Source: Gnetum montanum (taxonomy: Eukaryota; Streptophyta; Gnetopsida; Gnetales; Gnetaceae). Taken from it: 64,000 nt of DNA. The translations under genes were made by a program, and so were the position numbers. Shown one piece after another: positions 1 through 12,590 of the stretch (position 1 is the stretch's first letter; every line of letters starts with the position of its first letter). The stretch is taken from assembly GCA_015680685.1 (NCBI GenBank), contig MNCI01010462.1, forward strand, positions 366,382-430,381, written 5' to 3'. The notes beneath the pieces were generated by a model. The model had not been told where the DNA came from and searched no databases. It saw only the letters and a list, made by a program, of their open reading frames with translations.

Positions 1-238
1 AACTCACAGTACTTGATAAAGTTGGCTGAATCTCTTAAAGTAAGTCATTTGTATTTCATACACACGCAATTGTTACATTGCACACAACCGCACACCGCAA
101 CAGCACACGCACATACTCACATTAACTACTGAGTTATTTGGAGGTATCTGGGCCTTGGTGTTGCCAGAGACCAGCAGGCACCTAAATCCTGTTCGAGGAC
201 ACTCGTTGGCGGTCGCGTCCCAAACGGTCGCCAACACA
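1..238. other. CpG-rich segment of unknown origin
   Basis: This stretch differs from everything to its right: it keeps many CpG dinucleotides and has higher GC. It joins the Tat remnant at about 238-243, where recognisable Tat coding sequence begins abruptly. Bases 205-236 hold an imperfect inverted repeat (GTTGGCG near the start, CGCCAAC near the end) that could fold into a hairpin. It ends in CA, so it may be the edge of a younger inserted repeat. Short reading frames cross it, but I recognise none of them. Confidence 0.35.
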
Positions 239-239
239 T

Positions 240-2036
240 AGATCTTCCATTTTCTAATGAGAATGTTAACATTATTAACAAGGTATATAAAGGATATGAG
301 ATCATCATGCACTTTTATGGAGCTTAAACTAGACATGGAGGATGTATTGCTATCATCATAATATTACCCTTTGTTGAGATCTAACATTTCACTTATCATT
401 TCCAAATTTCATGTACTAATAACCTAGATGAATACAAAGTATTAGTAAGAGGTATGATGATATCTTGTAGCCAATGAATTATTTTCTTAATGATAAAAGG
501 TTGTTCACAACTAGTGTTTAACTAGGTAATTGAGATCTAAACTTGGAAGGATAAATATTTACAATCCTATTATGATCTATCCAAATCACTCATGGTACAG
601 TTTATAAATATTAGTATCCAATACATTACCTAAGTTGAGAACACATTAGCTGATGTCATTTCCACCTTAGTCCTATGTGTGAAGCCTCATGTGTTTAGCA
701 AGCTATCTTCCTTGATGAAGAACTATGCTCTTTCCATCACGCAAAACACTAAAGGTATCTCTATAGCCATCATTGATAGTTTTCCTCAACAAAAGTGGTA
801 TGATGACATTAAGTTTTACCTAATTCATGATGAGCCTCCATATAACCTAACTTCATTTCAAAAGGATGGTATACATAAATAATCAAAAAAATATGTCATT
901 GTAGCCAATAAAACACTATGTTGAAGGTTTTATGATGGTGTATTATGAGTATGCTAGAGTAAAATAGAAGTCCATATAGTTCTTGAATATGTACATGATG
1001 GTGTATGTGGAGAACATATAGGACCTAGAGCTATGACCATAAATACTATATGTTTATGATACTATTGGCCTTATATGGAAAGCAACTACCTATAGAAGGC
1101 TAAAACCTGTGACGTCTATTAATGATACAAAAATCTAATACACATCACTAATTGAGTTAAATACTACATAGATCACTTGGCCATCCAAATGATGGGGAAT
1201 TTATATAATTTGACATATAACTCCTTAGTCTTCTATCGATCATAGCTTCATTAGCACTATAATTAAGTATTTTACAAAGTGATTTGAAGCTATTCATCTA
1301 AGGAAAATGACAACATAACAATTCTATAAATTTGACTTAGATAATATCGTATTCCATTTCACCCTACCTTTAAAAATAGTCAAATATAATAAACCATAAT
1401 TTAGTAGCCAAGAGATGAAAATCATTTGTTAATAATTAAACATTAAACATTCCTTTTCATTCCTCCTACTATCCACAAATCAATGGCCAAAATGAAGCCA
1501 TTAACATGGTCATCATATGTCTTCTTAAGAAAATGCTAAGTAATGAAAAATGAAAGTAGCATGAAAAAATATTATATGCATGATGTGCTCATAGGATGAT
1601 CTTTAGAATTTTAACCAATGCCATCCCATATAGCTTGGTTTATGGATGTAAACCTATCTTCCCATTTGAATTTCAGGTTCCATCCTTAAGGGTAGTTCTA
1701 TCTAACTTCATCAATGATGAGCAGAATAAGAATTTGAGTATCATTGAGCTTGATTTTTTGGAGGAAAAATGAATATAAATGCTGGACCACATCAAATGAT
1801 ATCAAGAGAAGTAGAAACAATAGCATCATCATGATCTAAATATGTATAAAGTTAAGGAATGATCCCTAGTCCCCAAGGCCATTCACAAGCATGGGAACAA
1901 ATTCTTAGCTAATTGAGAAGGACATTTCTTAGTTACCAAATCTTATGGCAATGGAACATTAAAACTGATGGAAATGAATGAGAATGAATTGACCAATCCA
2001 ATCAATCATTTCTATATCAAACCTTACTATATATAA
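240..2036 (+). pseudogene. Tat-lineage Ty3/gypsy pol remnant: second RNase H and integrase (element A)
   Basis: This is the C-terminal half of a Tat-type polyprotein, broken by many stops and frame changes. Read piecewise, 250-620 matches the second (archaeal-type) RNase H of the 17-kb element at 50100-50490: a block like FYGA near 311, a block like DEYKVLVRGMM near 427 and one like SQLVFN near 510. An open stretch at 679-882 is the linker before integrase. The integrase zinc region (VHDGVCGEHI, then YYWPYME) lies near 985-1080. Integrase-core fragments follow to about 1700, and the C-terminal tail ends IKPYYI and a TAA at 2034-2036. Elements B and the 17-kb element end almost the same way. 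The first part of the element is missing at the junction with 1-238. It cannot encode a working protein. Confidence 0.85.
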
Positions 2037-2726
2037 TTTTAAACTATTTTCTTGTAGCCTTTTTCTATCTTTATTTATAGGTTTAAACGGATGATCGATG
2101 TTGACAAATTTTGTAGCCTACAACAAGCAAGCCTACATGACCTCTTATCTTCTTTGGCATTTTAAAATACTGCAAACTTCATAAAAATTTATAATAAAAA
2201 ATACAAAGTTACCATGTTATGATGATTATAATCCATGCTGTCCTATATTTTCTTGTTGTCTCTTGCAACGCTTTGTAGCCTCTTGTAATAATATATATTC
2301 TTTGACTTGTTTTCTTTTCCTCTTGGAGTTGTTCTTGTAGGATTAGGCTAAAGTAATCACAAAGGTGTGACTCATGATGGTGGTGAACTATCGTATGATC
2401 TCAATAAATGAGATTTGATTAGCTTATTTGACCTTGCCAATAGTGCCTACCTCACATTAGCTTCATTATCCCTCTAGAGCCATAACCTTGTAGCCAAAAT
2501 TCAACCTTTCTTACCTTGCTAATAATGAAAACCTAAGTTTGACATCCATGCATCATGGCCATGAAAAATCTCCTTCAATGTGCTCTATCAAGCAAGTTTG
2601 TTGGATGTGAGATAATTCATTCAATGAGAAAACAAAATTCAGCTTTGGCAATGAAGACCAATGAAGGTTTTACTTTCTCAAAAGAAGGAGGGGGTGGGGG
2701 ATGAGAGGAGGAGGGGGGAAAGAAAA
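2037..2726 (+). other. 3' noncoding region and polypurine tract of element A
   Basis: No coding sequence is seen between the integrase stop and the 3' LTR. The word TTGTAGCC recurs near 2053, 2121, 2274 and 2488. The stretch from about 2340 to 2720 is homologous to the reverse complement of 38053-38430 in element B. It ends in a long purine run (about 2675-2726, mostly A and G), which is the expected primer for plus-strand DNA synthesis. This fixes the start of the 3' LTR. Confidence 0.7.
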
Positions 2727-4179
2727 TGCTAAGAAATCAAAGATTGAATGTAGCTTAGGTCAAAACAAATGGCTCCAGATAATAAAAGAAGGAGCCAAGT
2801 GGCCAAAGAAGCCTAAGAACAAAGTGATAGTTCTTCTAAATACCATTGAGTAACCAGTATTTCAAGCATAAAGATATTTTTAATTAGCAAGAATTTCAAT
2901 GCCAGGCCATAGAAATGATGTCAACATTTAGAATTCTTTGTTAGCCCATGTGACCATACTCTGATAGCCAATAGAGCTATCATCTCATCCCAAACTCTTG
3001 ACATCACATTATGACCATAATAACCTTCATGAGCACTTCTTGGCATGACTCAATAGCTATAGAGTCAAATGTGAAGAGGAAGCATTGGTGATGAGCTTGT
3101 AGTAGTGTTTCACATTCTTTGTTGATGTCTCTTGAGTTAATCCTCAAAACATCAACAAAGAAGGGATAGTGAAATACCTCAAAGGAATTTATATGACAAA
3201 CATAGGACTAGGTGAACAAGATCTACATTGCCATTTGATAGGAATTCAAAGGAAAAAAAATTACCTTGTTACCTCATCAAAATTATATCCTATGGTCTTA
3301 TTTTAATAAGAATATTGGACTTATTTTTTATGTAAAATAAAGTTCAAGGCTTCCAAATTATGAATTTTATTGGAACATGTATAAGAGAAAAAAAGTCAAA
3401 AACATCATAAAATGTTGTAGGAAAAATCTCATACTCTAGAAGCGCATACATTCCAATTTTGGGTGGTGAAAAGTGCTAAATACACTATAATTCCAAGCCA
3501 AAAATGTCAACAATGTTGGTAGTTTGCATGCTACAAATTTCAACCATTAGAAATATCAAAAATGTTGTAAGGAATATCAAAAATTTGCTAGAATTAAGTC
3601 AATAGAGAATTATCAAATTCATGATCTATTTGAACCAAAATTTTTATAATTTTGAAGAATTTTGGATCATTAAAACTCTTTAGAAAACTTAATATTATTG
3701 GAACAAAGAGATCTAAAAGCCAAGAGCCATTTTCCAATGTAGATCACTAGAAGCACTAAGACCCTATTGTAGATGGGGCAAACTAGGCACCTTTGGGAGG
3801 ACCCTGAGACATACACAACATCCATCCACAAGCTAAATTCTTGTCACGATTATTGTAGAACACTATTGAATGATTAAAATTTCATACTCTATTCTGTCTT
3901 ACCCTCTACTTTTTAGAACATTAATACATTATTTACAATGTTTTGTCATATTTTATTATTTTTTGCAATTGTGTTCCGGTGTTGGCTCTATTTATTAATC
4001 ATTTTCTTGCTTGTTTGCACGTTTATTTCATCCCAATAATACACTTTGAAAATACTTAAGTGATCGGAAAGACCATTTAATGCACCCAAGATACTTTTTG
4101 AGGCTCATGGATCCTCTGGGATTAAAACTCTTCTACACTAAGATCTTTTGTTTTCTAGCATCAAAATTTCTCGTTGTTA
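2727..4179 (+). mobile_element. 3' LTR of Tat element A
   Basis: The LTR begins TGCTAAG just after the polypurine tract. Its first 600 bases align by eye with the reverse complement of 37430-38051 (element B 3' LTR), sharing blocks such as CCCAAACTCTTGAC and AAAACATCAACAAAG. Its last about 130 bases (4050-4179) align with the U5 ends of G (41130-41258), B and H. The end at 4179 is set by that alignment and lacks a clean terminal CA. The other LTR of this copy lies outside the window or is lost. Length is about 1.45 kb. Confidence 0.7.
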
Positions 4180-6349
4180 TAGATATTTTTTTGACACTTA
4201 CGATTTTGTGCAAACCTTAGTAGTTCATAGCTACACAATGTTGAGATCTTATTAATGCAAGGGCATTTTTCATTACCAGAGTTAGATAGGTAGAAAAATA
4301 TATTACAATGCTCATCTTTTGGGTTTTTAGAATTTTTTAATGAATTCACAATTGAGATCTTATTAATGCAAGGGCATTTTTCATTACCATAGTTAGATAG
4401 GTAGAAAAATATATTACAATGCTCATCTTTTGGGTTTTTAGAATTTTTTAATGAATTCACAATTTGATTTGGAGCATATCTTTAAAATTCTTAGATTTTC
4501 ATAATGCATATTTATGTAATTGAAATTTGCATCGATGGTACTACTATTTTATAAATGCTTTATTTTACAATTTTTTTTTATTTTTATCAAATTTTTATAT
4601 CAATTTGTTAGGATGTTTTGCATTAAATATTTGATATTTTATGAATTTTGTAGGCTCACTAAGTATTTAACATTTTAGGGGTTATAGAATCATCAAATTT
4701 TTGATAATATATAAGACTTAGGATTCATGAATATTTAAATATATTAAATTCAATTTATACAGTTCTCCGCACCTATTATTTCGTATTTTTTATGTTGGAT
4801 GATAATGCTTTTATATGTTTTGAGGATACTTATATGTGTCACCATTCTTGATTGGTATATTTTATTTGGTTTGGTGAAGTTATCACAAAGTGAGATGGTT
4901 CATTGATTTTAATGAAATCATGAGGTGTACTGTAATCACTTTACTATTTTTTGTAGTAATGTCCATGTCACATTAGCCTTTAAACAAGAATACATTAAGG
5001 GGAAACAAAGTAGAAGACTTTGGAATTCTCATCATGATGTAGTATAGAAATCAATGTATTATTTTGACAAATATTTATATCAAATTTAAGAAATAATAAA
5101 TAAGTTCTATATGTATATTTTCTTTGATTTTAGTTTTACATTTGGTTAAAATATTTTTGTTCACAAAAAGTACATATATAAACATTGAAATTTTCACACA
5201 CATAGATGGTGTCATTCTTCAACAAATGTTAATTTTGTATGATAATGGAATTTTATTTGAATACTATTGTAGGCTTGCAATCATAAAAAATCCTTAATTC
5301 CTTAAAAAAACAGCCTTAATAAAATCAATAGAGAAAAAAGCATGAATGAGAAATAAACATCTTTATTTATTAAAAAAGTTAGAGTTAAACTGTTGAAAGT
5401 ACAACATAAAAAAGGATCTGGAACACGATCAAAGATAATTCTCTCTCACTCATAGCCCTAAAGAAAATTGCTCAAGGTGAGCAACTCAAAAGAAAGTAAC
5501 AATTAAGAAACTATTCTTCTCTTAAGAGATCTCAGTAGTATTGTAGATAGCATCTAAACACTTTAGGAGCATCCTTGGTCTTTATATATCTTCAAGTGAC
5601 TATTCATCTCTATTTTAGAATTTATATCTTCTCAAATTTTTATTTATTTTTAGATTATAAGTTCTTGCATGGCATAATAGCTCACAACTCTCAAACTAGA
5701 GTGGTACTTTAACTCATATCCCTTCATAGTAGTAAACCATACTAGTTTTCTATCTCTATTTCTCATGGGACTACAACTAGTTTTCAATGATTGGTAAAAC
5801 ACAATTCACTAATTGTAACTAGACTATGAGTCATACTCTTAGGCTATCACCTCCTAGAATCACATTAGTCTTACACTTCACTGAATAACATGAAACATGA
5901 GAAATTTATCAATGGGTGACATACTAGAACTCATTTGCTTGTTTTCGGCTATTACCTCTTGCAAGTTATTGTGGCTTGACACTTACCTTCTTCATTCATG
6001 TAAATATCATAAATTACACATAAAACAAAATCAAAAATAATTATTAAAATCCTATAAATTCCAATGATCCAAGGATGTAGAATATAATAATGAGGTCAGT
6101 TGATATCCTGATCATCTTTATCATCCTTAAAAAGACTATTGGACTTATGTAGGTTTGAAATTTATGATGGAATCAAGCATGTACATATTCAAATATCTTG
6201 CATCAATGCATCATGTATTCTCAAACCTCTCATTTCTCTAATGAATTAGGAACTCATTTTTGTCTTTTCCTCTTATTCTAATAACCTCTTTCTCATAGAA
6301 CAATTGGTTTTCTATAAATGATTGATGTGGCATCTTTAATTAAATGCTT
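4180..6349. other. AT-rich noncoding stretch
   Basis: Apart from the tandem duplication at 4241-4462 I see no gene or recognisable element here. It is strongly AT-rich, with stops in all frames. The part from about 5300 onward lies downstream of the minus-strand element D and could include its 3' untranslated region or LTR, but I found no matching partner sequence that would prove this. Confidence 0.4.
4241..4462. repeat. Tandem duplication, 2 x 111 bp
   Basis: Bases 4241-4351 are repeated at 4352-4462. By eye the copies differ at one position (ACCAGAG against ACCATAG). A reading frame crosses both on the minus strand only because 111 is a multiple of three; it has no recognisable product. 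The near identity contrasts with the decay of neighbouring elements, so the duplication is recent relative to them. Confidence 0.95.
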
Positions 6350-8600
6350 GAAATTTTTTTTGCAATACTAATAGTCTAATGCAAGTACCTTTCCATTTTA
6401 TGAAGTCAAATATAAAATATTAAAACCCTAAGAAAAAGGTAAATCATTTAAGATACTAAGTTCATAGAAATTGTCATCAATATTGGCATTTATTTGAAAT
6501 GGATCAATTCTTCTTGATTAGAGCTTGGAGTAGTTGAAATTACTCAATATTTCCTTATATAAATGAAGTGAGACATAATTACAAGCTTTAAATTTCACAT
6601 TCATTTTTCGCAAATTCTTGCTAGTACTAATCTTTTCTACCTTGTTTATAAGCTTTACATTTACTTTCTTATGAATGTCTTGCATACTTTGCATAAAATT
6701 TGAACTAACATGAGTGCAAATATCAAATTTTCTCAACTTATTTATCATTCTATAAGAATATACATAATTTACTATAATTTAACTTTTACTAGTACTAGAA
6801 TGACAAGAATTATAGCTAAACATAGCATGGGCCAAGAGATCTTCTCATCTATTTGAATGATCATCATAAAGTTATCTCAAAATTTTCTATAATAATTTAT
6901 TAACAACCAATATTTATCCATCACAATATGATGATGGGAACTTAAAAAAAACTAGGTATCTAATAACTTTTACAATTACCTCCAAAAATCTATGAATCTT
7001 AGATTTCTATCACTTATCATGTTTAAAATAATTTCATGTAATCTAAAATTATGCTAGGAAAATAAATGAGCTACAAGAGATGTATCATTGATTCTTTATA
7101 AATAATGAAATGTGAAATTTCAGAAAATATATATATAATAACAACAGTCAATCATATTTGAATTGTATATTTAAAATACCTCATAAAAATCCATAGAAAT
7201 ACTTTTCCATGAACCATTAGAAATGGGAAAGGGTAAATAGTAACTAACAATACCATTTCCTCTAATTCTATGAGAAACATGACACTCACTAATAAATCTG
7301 TTAATGTTATTTTTCATATTTTAGTAGAAATATCATTTTGAAATAAGCTCATAGGTTTTGATCTTACCCATATGTCCATCCATACCACAAGGATGGTTTT
7401 GAAACAAAATATTTGATCTTAAGTCATAACTTGCCATATATATCTTGTCATTTTTTATAATAAGTAAATGTTATAGGTGAGATTTCTTTTGATCTATCTC
7501 CTTATTAAGTAATGGAGCACTCAAATCATTCCAAATAATACCAAACCTAGAATCATCTATATATAAAGAACTAAAGGGATCAAGTTCCTCTATGTGTACA
7601 CATGAATTATTTACCACATGAACCCTAGATAAAGCATTTTCTACAATATTAATTCTTATATCTCCATGCCTCAATATTAATTAAAATTCTTAGAGTTTCT
7701 CTACTCATTTCATATTCTTCATATTTAGCTTTTGTAAATTCAAGAATTATAGTTCCTTGTGATTAGTTAAAAGAGAAAATTTACTTTCCAATAAGTAATG
7801 TCTCTAATGTTTAGTCTACTAATGTATAACATATAATTCCTCTTCATTGACACTATACTTTCTTCTTGATTCATTTAGCTTTTGAATGAAAAATGAAATG
7901 GGTGAACCATCTTAGTATAAAGCATCACCAACCACAAGTCCACTTGCATCCACATGCAATTCACAGAGCTTGCAAAAGTTTGGAATGGAAATCATTGTAG
8001 CACTATAAAATTTTACCTTTAAGTCTTGGAATGATTAATATTTCTCATCATCTCATATAAAATATATTTTTTATTCAAACAAGAAATCATTGACCATAAC
8101 ATAGAAGTAAAGTTTCTAATAATTCTTCCATATAAACTTGCTAGCCAAAGAAAGGATTTCACCTCGTCAACATGATTTAATGAAGATCAATTCTTAATTA
8201 CTTTGATCTTAATAGAATTCCTCTTTACTTGATTTTCAAAGATGATATGATCAAAATAAAAAATTTTCCTTTTGAGGAAGTGGCATTTCTTCACATTTAT
8301 TACTAGTTGAACATTAGAAAATTTCAAAAATACTTTTTGTGAATGCTATATAAGATCATTCTCATTGCTACTATAAATAAGGATATTAACAGAAATACAA
8401 TGGAATGTTTACCAATTTATTCTATTAAGGCAACATGCATTCAACTCATAAATGTAGAATGATCATTTGTTAGCCCAAATGGCCTCAATAACCACTCATA
8501 TAATTGATCTAGAGTTTTGAAAATGGTTTTCCACTTATCCCTAGGTCTAATCCTTATTTGGTAGTAGCTACTTGCTAAGACCCCTAAACATCCATTTGGA
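6350..8600 (-). pseudogene. Ty3/gypsy pol remnant: RT, RNase H, integrase (element D)
   Basis: On the minus strand the order is RT, RNase H, integrase, all broken. Near 8590-8480 the RT block reads like YYQIRIRP, then [10 protein letters not shown], a conserved gypsy RT palm segment. RNase H fragments lie at about 8000-7700 (a KLNESRRKY-like block). A protein stretch at 7471-7674 contains ENALSRV, the usual end of RNase H, followed toward 7350 by the integrase zinc region (DGHMGKIKTYELI). The open stretch at 6518-6748 resembles the integrase C-terminal region that leads to a VSLHLYKE-like block. The first part of RT is missing at about 8600. The style resembles the chromovirus-like element K, but no chromodomain is visible. 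Confidence 0.7.
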
Positions 8601-9470
8601 CTACTAATTATCCTTTTTTAATGTTCTAAATATTTTAAAAATTATATGTTTTAACCCATCCCAAATCATCACTAATTCTTTGACCTAGTAGTAGCATCTT
8701 CCATTTTTGGATCTTTATTGTAGGATTGGACATCTAAGATTGACTGCAATGAAACTAGAGAAATGAACCTCATCAATACATGTGACAATAGAGATAGGAG
8801 TGCAATAGAGAAGGGATTTCAATCTATCAAAGAACCATGCCTAGGTGATGTAGAGCACATAATAGAACTAGGCCAACCATTGAACCTTATCGAATCTCCT
8901 TGTAGTTACGATAACTAGCAATAGCCTAAAGCTTGGAAATAATATAGTTTTATCAAAGAACATAGTTCCTATGATAAGCTTCAACCCAAACAAGCATGAA
9001 GCCAAATAGATATGGTAAAAAATTCCAATAGTGTTCTCTTGATGTCACAAGATCACCACTTCTATGAGAAGCTAGATGCCAAGAAAATACTTTGTATCAC
9101 ATGAATTGGTAGCCACCATGAGTGGTAATAACTAAAAAATTTGTATTTGATCTAAATTTTTTGAGCCTAATCTAAGAATTAAAGTCTCTTATAAATATTT
9201 ACTTGAGCTAAGGTAATAAGGAACTTCATAACATAAGTTGAGAACCCCTTAATCAATTGAAACCTAACTTTGTTGTAAACTCATCTTTGAGAAGATGATG
9301 TTTTGTATCCATTCAAAATTATTCTAGTCGAAGAGTACTATTAGAGATTGCTTCATTAAAGAGGTAGATGAGAAGATCCATAGTTTGGGTGTATTCTCTC
9401 CTTTTCATTGAATTATAATTTAAATTATTCTTAATTGATTAAATTTTATGTTATGTATTTTGGCTCATGA
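8601..9470. other. Noncoding stretch between elements D and E
   Basis: I recognise no gene here. Sequence upstream of the truncated element D on its own strand does not resemble RT, protease or gag, so this is probably another decayed repeat or the distal part of element E's LTR. No direct-repeat partner was found by eye. Confidence 0.3.
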
Positions 9471-9683
9471 TTAGTGCTTAAATTATACAATTGAAATATT
9501 CACTTTAGTATGCCATGGCTAAGGGGGAGTTTGAAACTTGCTTGGATTTGATTCATTTTTATTATGTTGATGTTTAATCAACTCTAATTCATTCTCCATG
9601 AGTATGACTCATGGATTAGTCACAGATATGGTGATAGTGTTGCCACAAAGGTGATCCCACATCAAAATTTAGCTATCTAATCA
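9471..9683 (+). mobile_element. End of Athila-type 5' LTR (element E)
   Basis: The LTR end is placed at CA (9682-9683), three bases before the primer-binding site. The left edge is unknown; only the last about 200 bases are assigned and the start given is arbitrary. A second copy of this LTR was not found in the window. Confidence 0.4.
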
Positions 9684-9686
9684 ACT

Positions 9687-9704
9687 TGGCACCATTGGTG
9701 GGGA
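9687..9704 (+). promoter_or_regulatory. Athila-type primer-binding site
   Basis: The sequence TGGCACCATTGGTGGGGA matches the tRNA-Asp-type primer site typical of Athila elements (TGGCGCCGTTGCCGGGGA) at most positions. Most differences are C-to-T or G-to-A changes expected from methylated CpG decay. It starts minus-strand DNA synthesis and shows that the downstream gag and pol remnants belong to one plus-strand element. Confidence 0.75.
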
Positions 9705-12590
9705 GGTTGGAAGAGTTAATTAGCATCATGGATTTGGTATGCTTTTTAATTATTTTGATAGATAGGGTAAATTTCATTGAAGTTAACCTATGCATTTTAT
9801 TATTTTCTTCATATAGGTTATGATTTTAGAATAGGTATCAGTTTGGTTTTAAGATCATTAGATATGATTTTTTTAAGTAATAAAATTAACCAAAAAATTG
9901 ACTGAAGCTATTCCTTTAGTATCTTATGAAGTGGGTTATAGAAAAATTGTAGGTCAGGCCATCATATTTAGTACCTTAAAGATCGTTAGCATGATCCTAG
10001 GAATGGTATCTAGAGATTACATGGAGAAATGATATTGAAATTTATGTTAGTAGCTCATTAAAATATCTCAAATTTTCCTACTAGAAATTAATCCCCAAGA
10101 AATGTAAGGAGCATATATAAGTGATTCAAACCACCCAGCATAGAAGGTATCTCTAAAGACCCAAAATTATAAGGATTATCTTTGGAATTTGTAAGTCTTG
10201 AGAATTAAGAAGAACTAGAGATCCAACAAGAAGATAGAACGACACCCTAAAATCAAGGTAGATTTGTGAGTAGGTTGGAGGAGGATAATGATTTTGTGAT
10301 ATTAAAATCAACAAGGGTAAGACAAGAAAAATTATCATCTAACATCATCATTATTGAAAAAATCCTTATAGGTCAACAAAGTAGGGCTACTAAAAGACTT
10401 TAGGCTTGGAATAAGTCTTGGAATCATTATCAATGATAGAAGAGATTCCTCTTGAAGATCAAGGAGTACTGGATTTCGAATATGAAACACAAGAGAATAC
10501 TTCAACAAATTTTTTTCTTCCTTGCATTTAATTCCCTTATAATTAATTAAATAATATAATAGATACTTCTTATCTCATTCCCATAGTAGTGATTCAAGAT
10601 GATAATGTAACAATTTTAGAGGTTCTTAGTAGAATTGTTGATATTTCCACATCAACTTTTGTTGTGAGAAAATTCATTAAATAATCATTAACTAGGTTGC
10701 ATGGTTTAGTATGTACTCTAAATTTTTAGCATCTGAATACTTCAACTTCATGTTGTACTTCTACATATAATGTGAAAGATAATACTACCTTTTCATTTCC
10801 ATAATAACTCCACAATCATCTAAATCAATTCTAATTGGAATTTCACCATATAATATTTTAATCCTCCAACTACTTCATCTAATTTAATCCAAAATCTAGC
10901 ACCAATTTTATATCTAGAAATAATAAATATAATAAATACTTTAACATTTATAATTGAGACACCTTCCTATACATCCCAATTACAAATGGTCACACCAAAT
11001 TTGGGATTTCAAAATAGTAATTCAATAATGTCGGTAAATAAAGGACAAAACTTGGATGAATTACTAAGCCAATGAACACTAGTAATGCCTTAGGTTCCAT
11101 TAGTTTTTTCCCCAAGATAGGGATATGAAAGTAAAGAATATTAATGTACTACCTACCTTTAGGTGAATCAATGATGAAGATCTAGTAACTCACATAAGAA
11201 AATTCAACACCACTCTTGAAATGTTAGTCCATCAAGATGGAGATTGGAATAAAATGATTTTTTTTAAATCAAACTTAAAAAATAAAGTTGATTTTGTACT
11301 ATAGATCCTTAGAACACAAATCAGCTCATGGGATGAGTTTAAAGTTTCCTTCAACTATGAGTTTTGCATAATGATAAGTTTCCAATGATAAACTCTATTC
11401 ATTAAGAAAACAACTTATGAGTTTTGCATAATGAGAGGATGAAGATTATGAGAGTACCTTTAATAGGTTAAAAGGGCTATGCTTAACAACCTCAACTATG
11501 GAAATCTAGCTCACCAACTTATTCAAATCTTTGTAGAGGAGCTATTACCATATTGTAGAGGAAATGTTGATTTTGCATGTGGTGGAAACATTTTGAATGT
11601 TACACTAGAGTATGGCTAGAGGATTATCAACTTTTTGGTTAATAAAAGTAAAATATGGCCTAAACCTAATGTCATGCAAGCCATGACTCAATAGACCAAA
11701 AATTTAAAAAAGAAACTTGATGAATTAACTCAGTTAATAAAGAAACAAGTTTAAGTGATGTAAGGTGAAGTATAAAGTATATGTGATAGCCAACAACATG
11801 ATTACAATATCTATCTAGCATTAGCTTATTGCCACAAGGATGTGTAGGAATTGGTTAAGCCCTTTCAAAAATATAGGAATCAACCAATGACCTCATTGCA
11901 TCAAAGGCCATCATTTCAACAACCATAATTTTTCCAAAATAACCTTAGACTTGTCAAGAGCCAAATAATTGAATATCTAGATAAAATCACCCAATGTATC
12001 ACTTCATTTATAGAAGAAAATAGGTTATTCATGAATGAAACAAGAAGAAGGTTCCAAAATTGAACCAAGAATGAGTTGCCTTCTCAACCTGAACCAAGAA
12101 GGAAAGGAAATAGCTTCATGACATCACTCCTAGAAGTGGGAAAATCATTGAGATAAAAAAGAATGTAACATTTTGAGAATAACCAATGGGACCAAGTAGT
12201 CAGAACTTTTAACTTGATAAGTATCAGCTAACATAACTAAATCATCCCTCTAGTTCTAGCAAGGGATCTCCAATACAATCCAAAAAAAGATAGGTACAAC
12301 ATCCATTTCCAAAAATATTGAGTGAATATTCTTTTCCAACTAATGGTCAAATAGAGAAATTGTTTAGGAAACTCTACTTGCACAACTCTCTAGAATGAGC
12401 AGTTAAGGATATCCCACTCTATGCAAAATACCTTAGAATGTTGTGCAAAAAATGATGGGAATAGAGAATACCTAAATAAGTTTATTTAATAAAAAATATA
12501 TCTCAATTAATTCAAAGCAAAGAAGTACCTAAATATCAAGATCCTAGAGTTTCCACTACTTCCACTATCAAGATCTAGACCTTAAAAAAA
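9705..12590 (+). pseudogene. Athila gag remnant (element E)
   Basis: Recognisable gag sequence lies at about 11440-11750, with blocks such as FNRLKRAMLNN and VNKSKIWPKPN that resemble the conserved Athila gag core. Around 12400-12560 a block like YLRMLCKK followed by PKYQDPRV corresponds to the segment just before protease in Athila polyproteins. The protease itself, expected next with a DxGAS motif, is absent: the sequence passes directly into the RT start at about 12600. Stops and frame changes occur throughout, and 9705-11200 is only weakly recognisable. Confidence 0.55.

Noticed and set aside
4161-4460. 99-codon minus-strand frame with an internal repeat
   Set aside because: It is the translation of the 111-bp tandem duplication in noncoding AT-rich DNA; no family resemblance.
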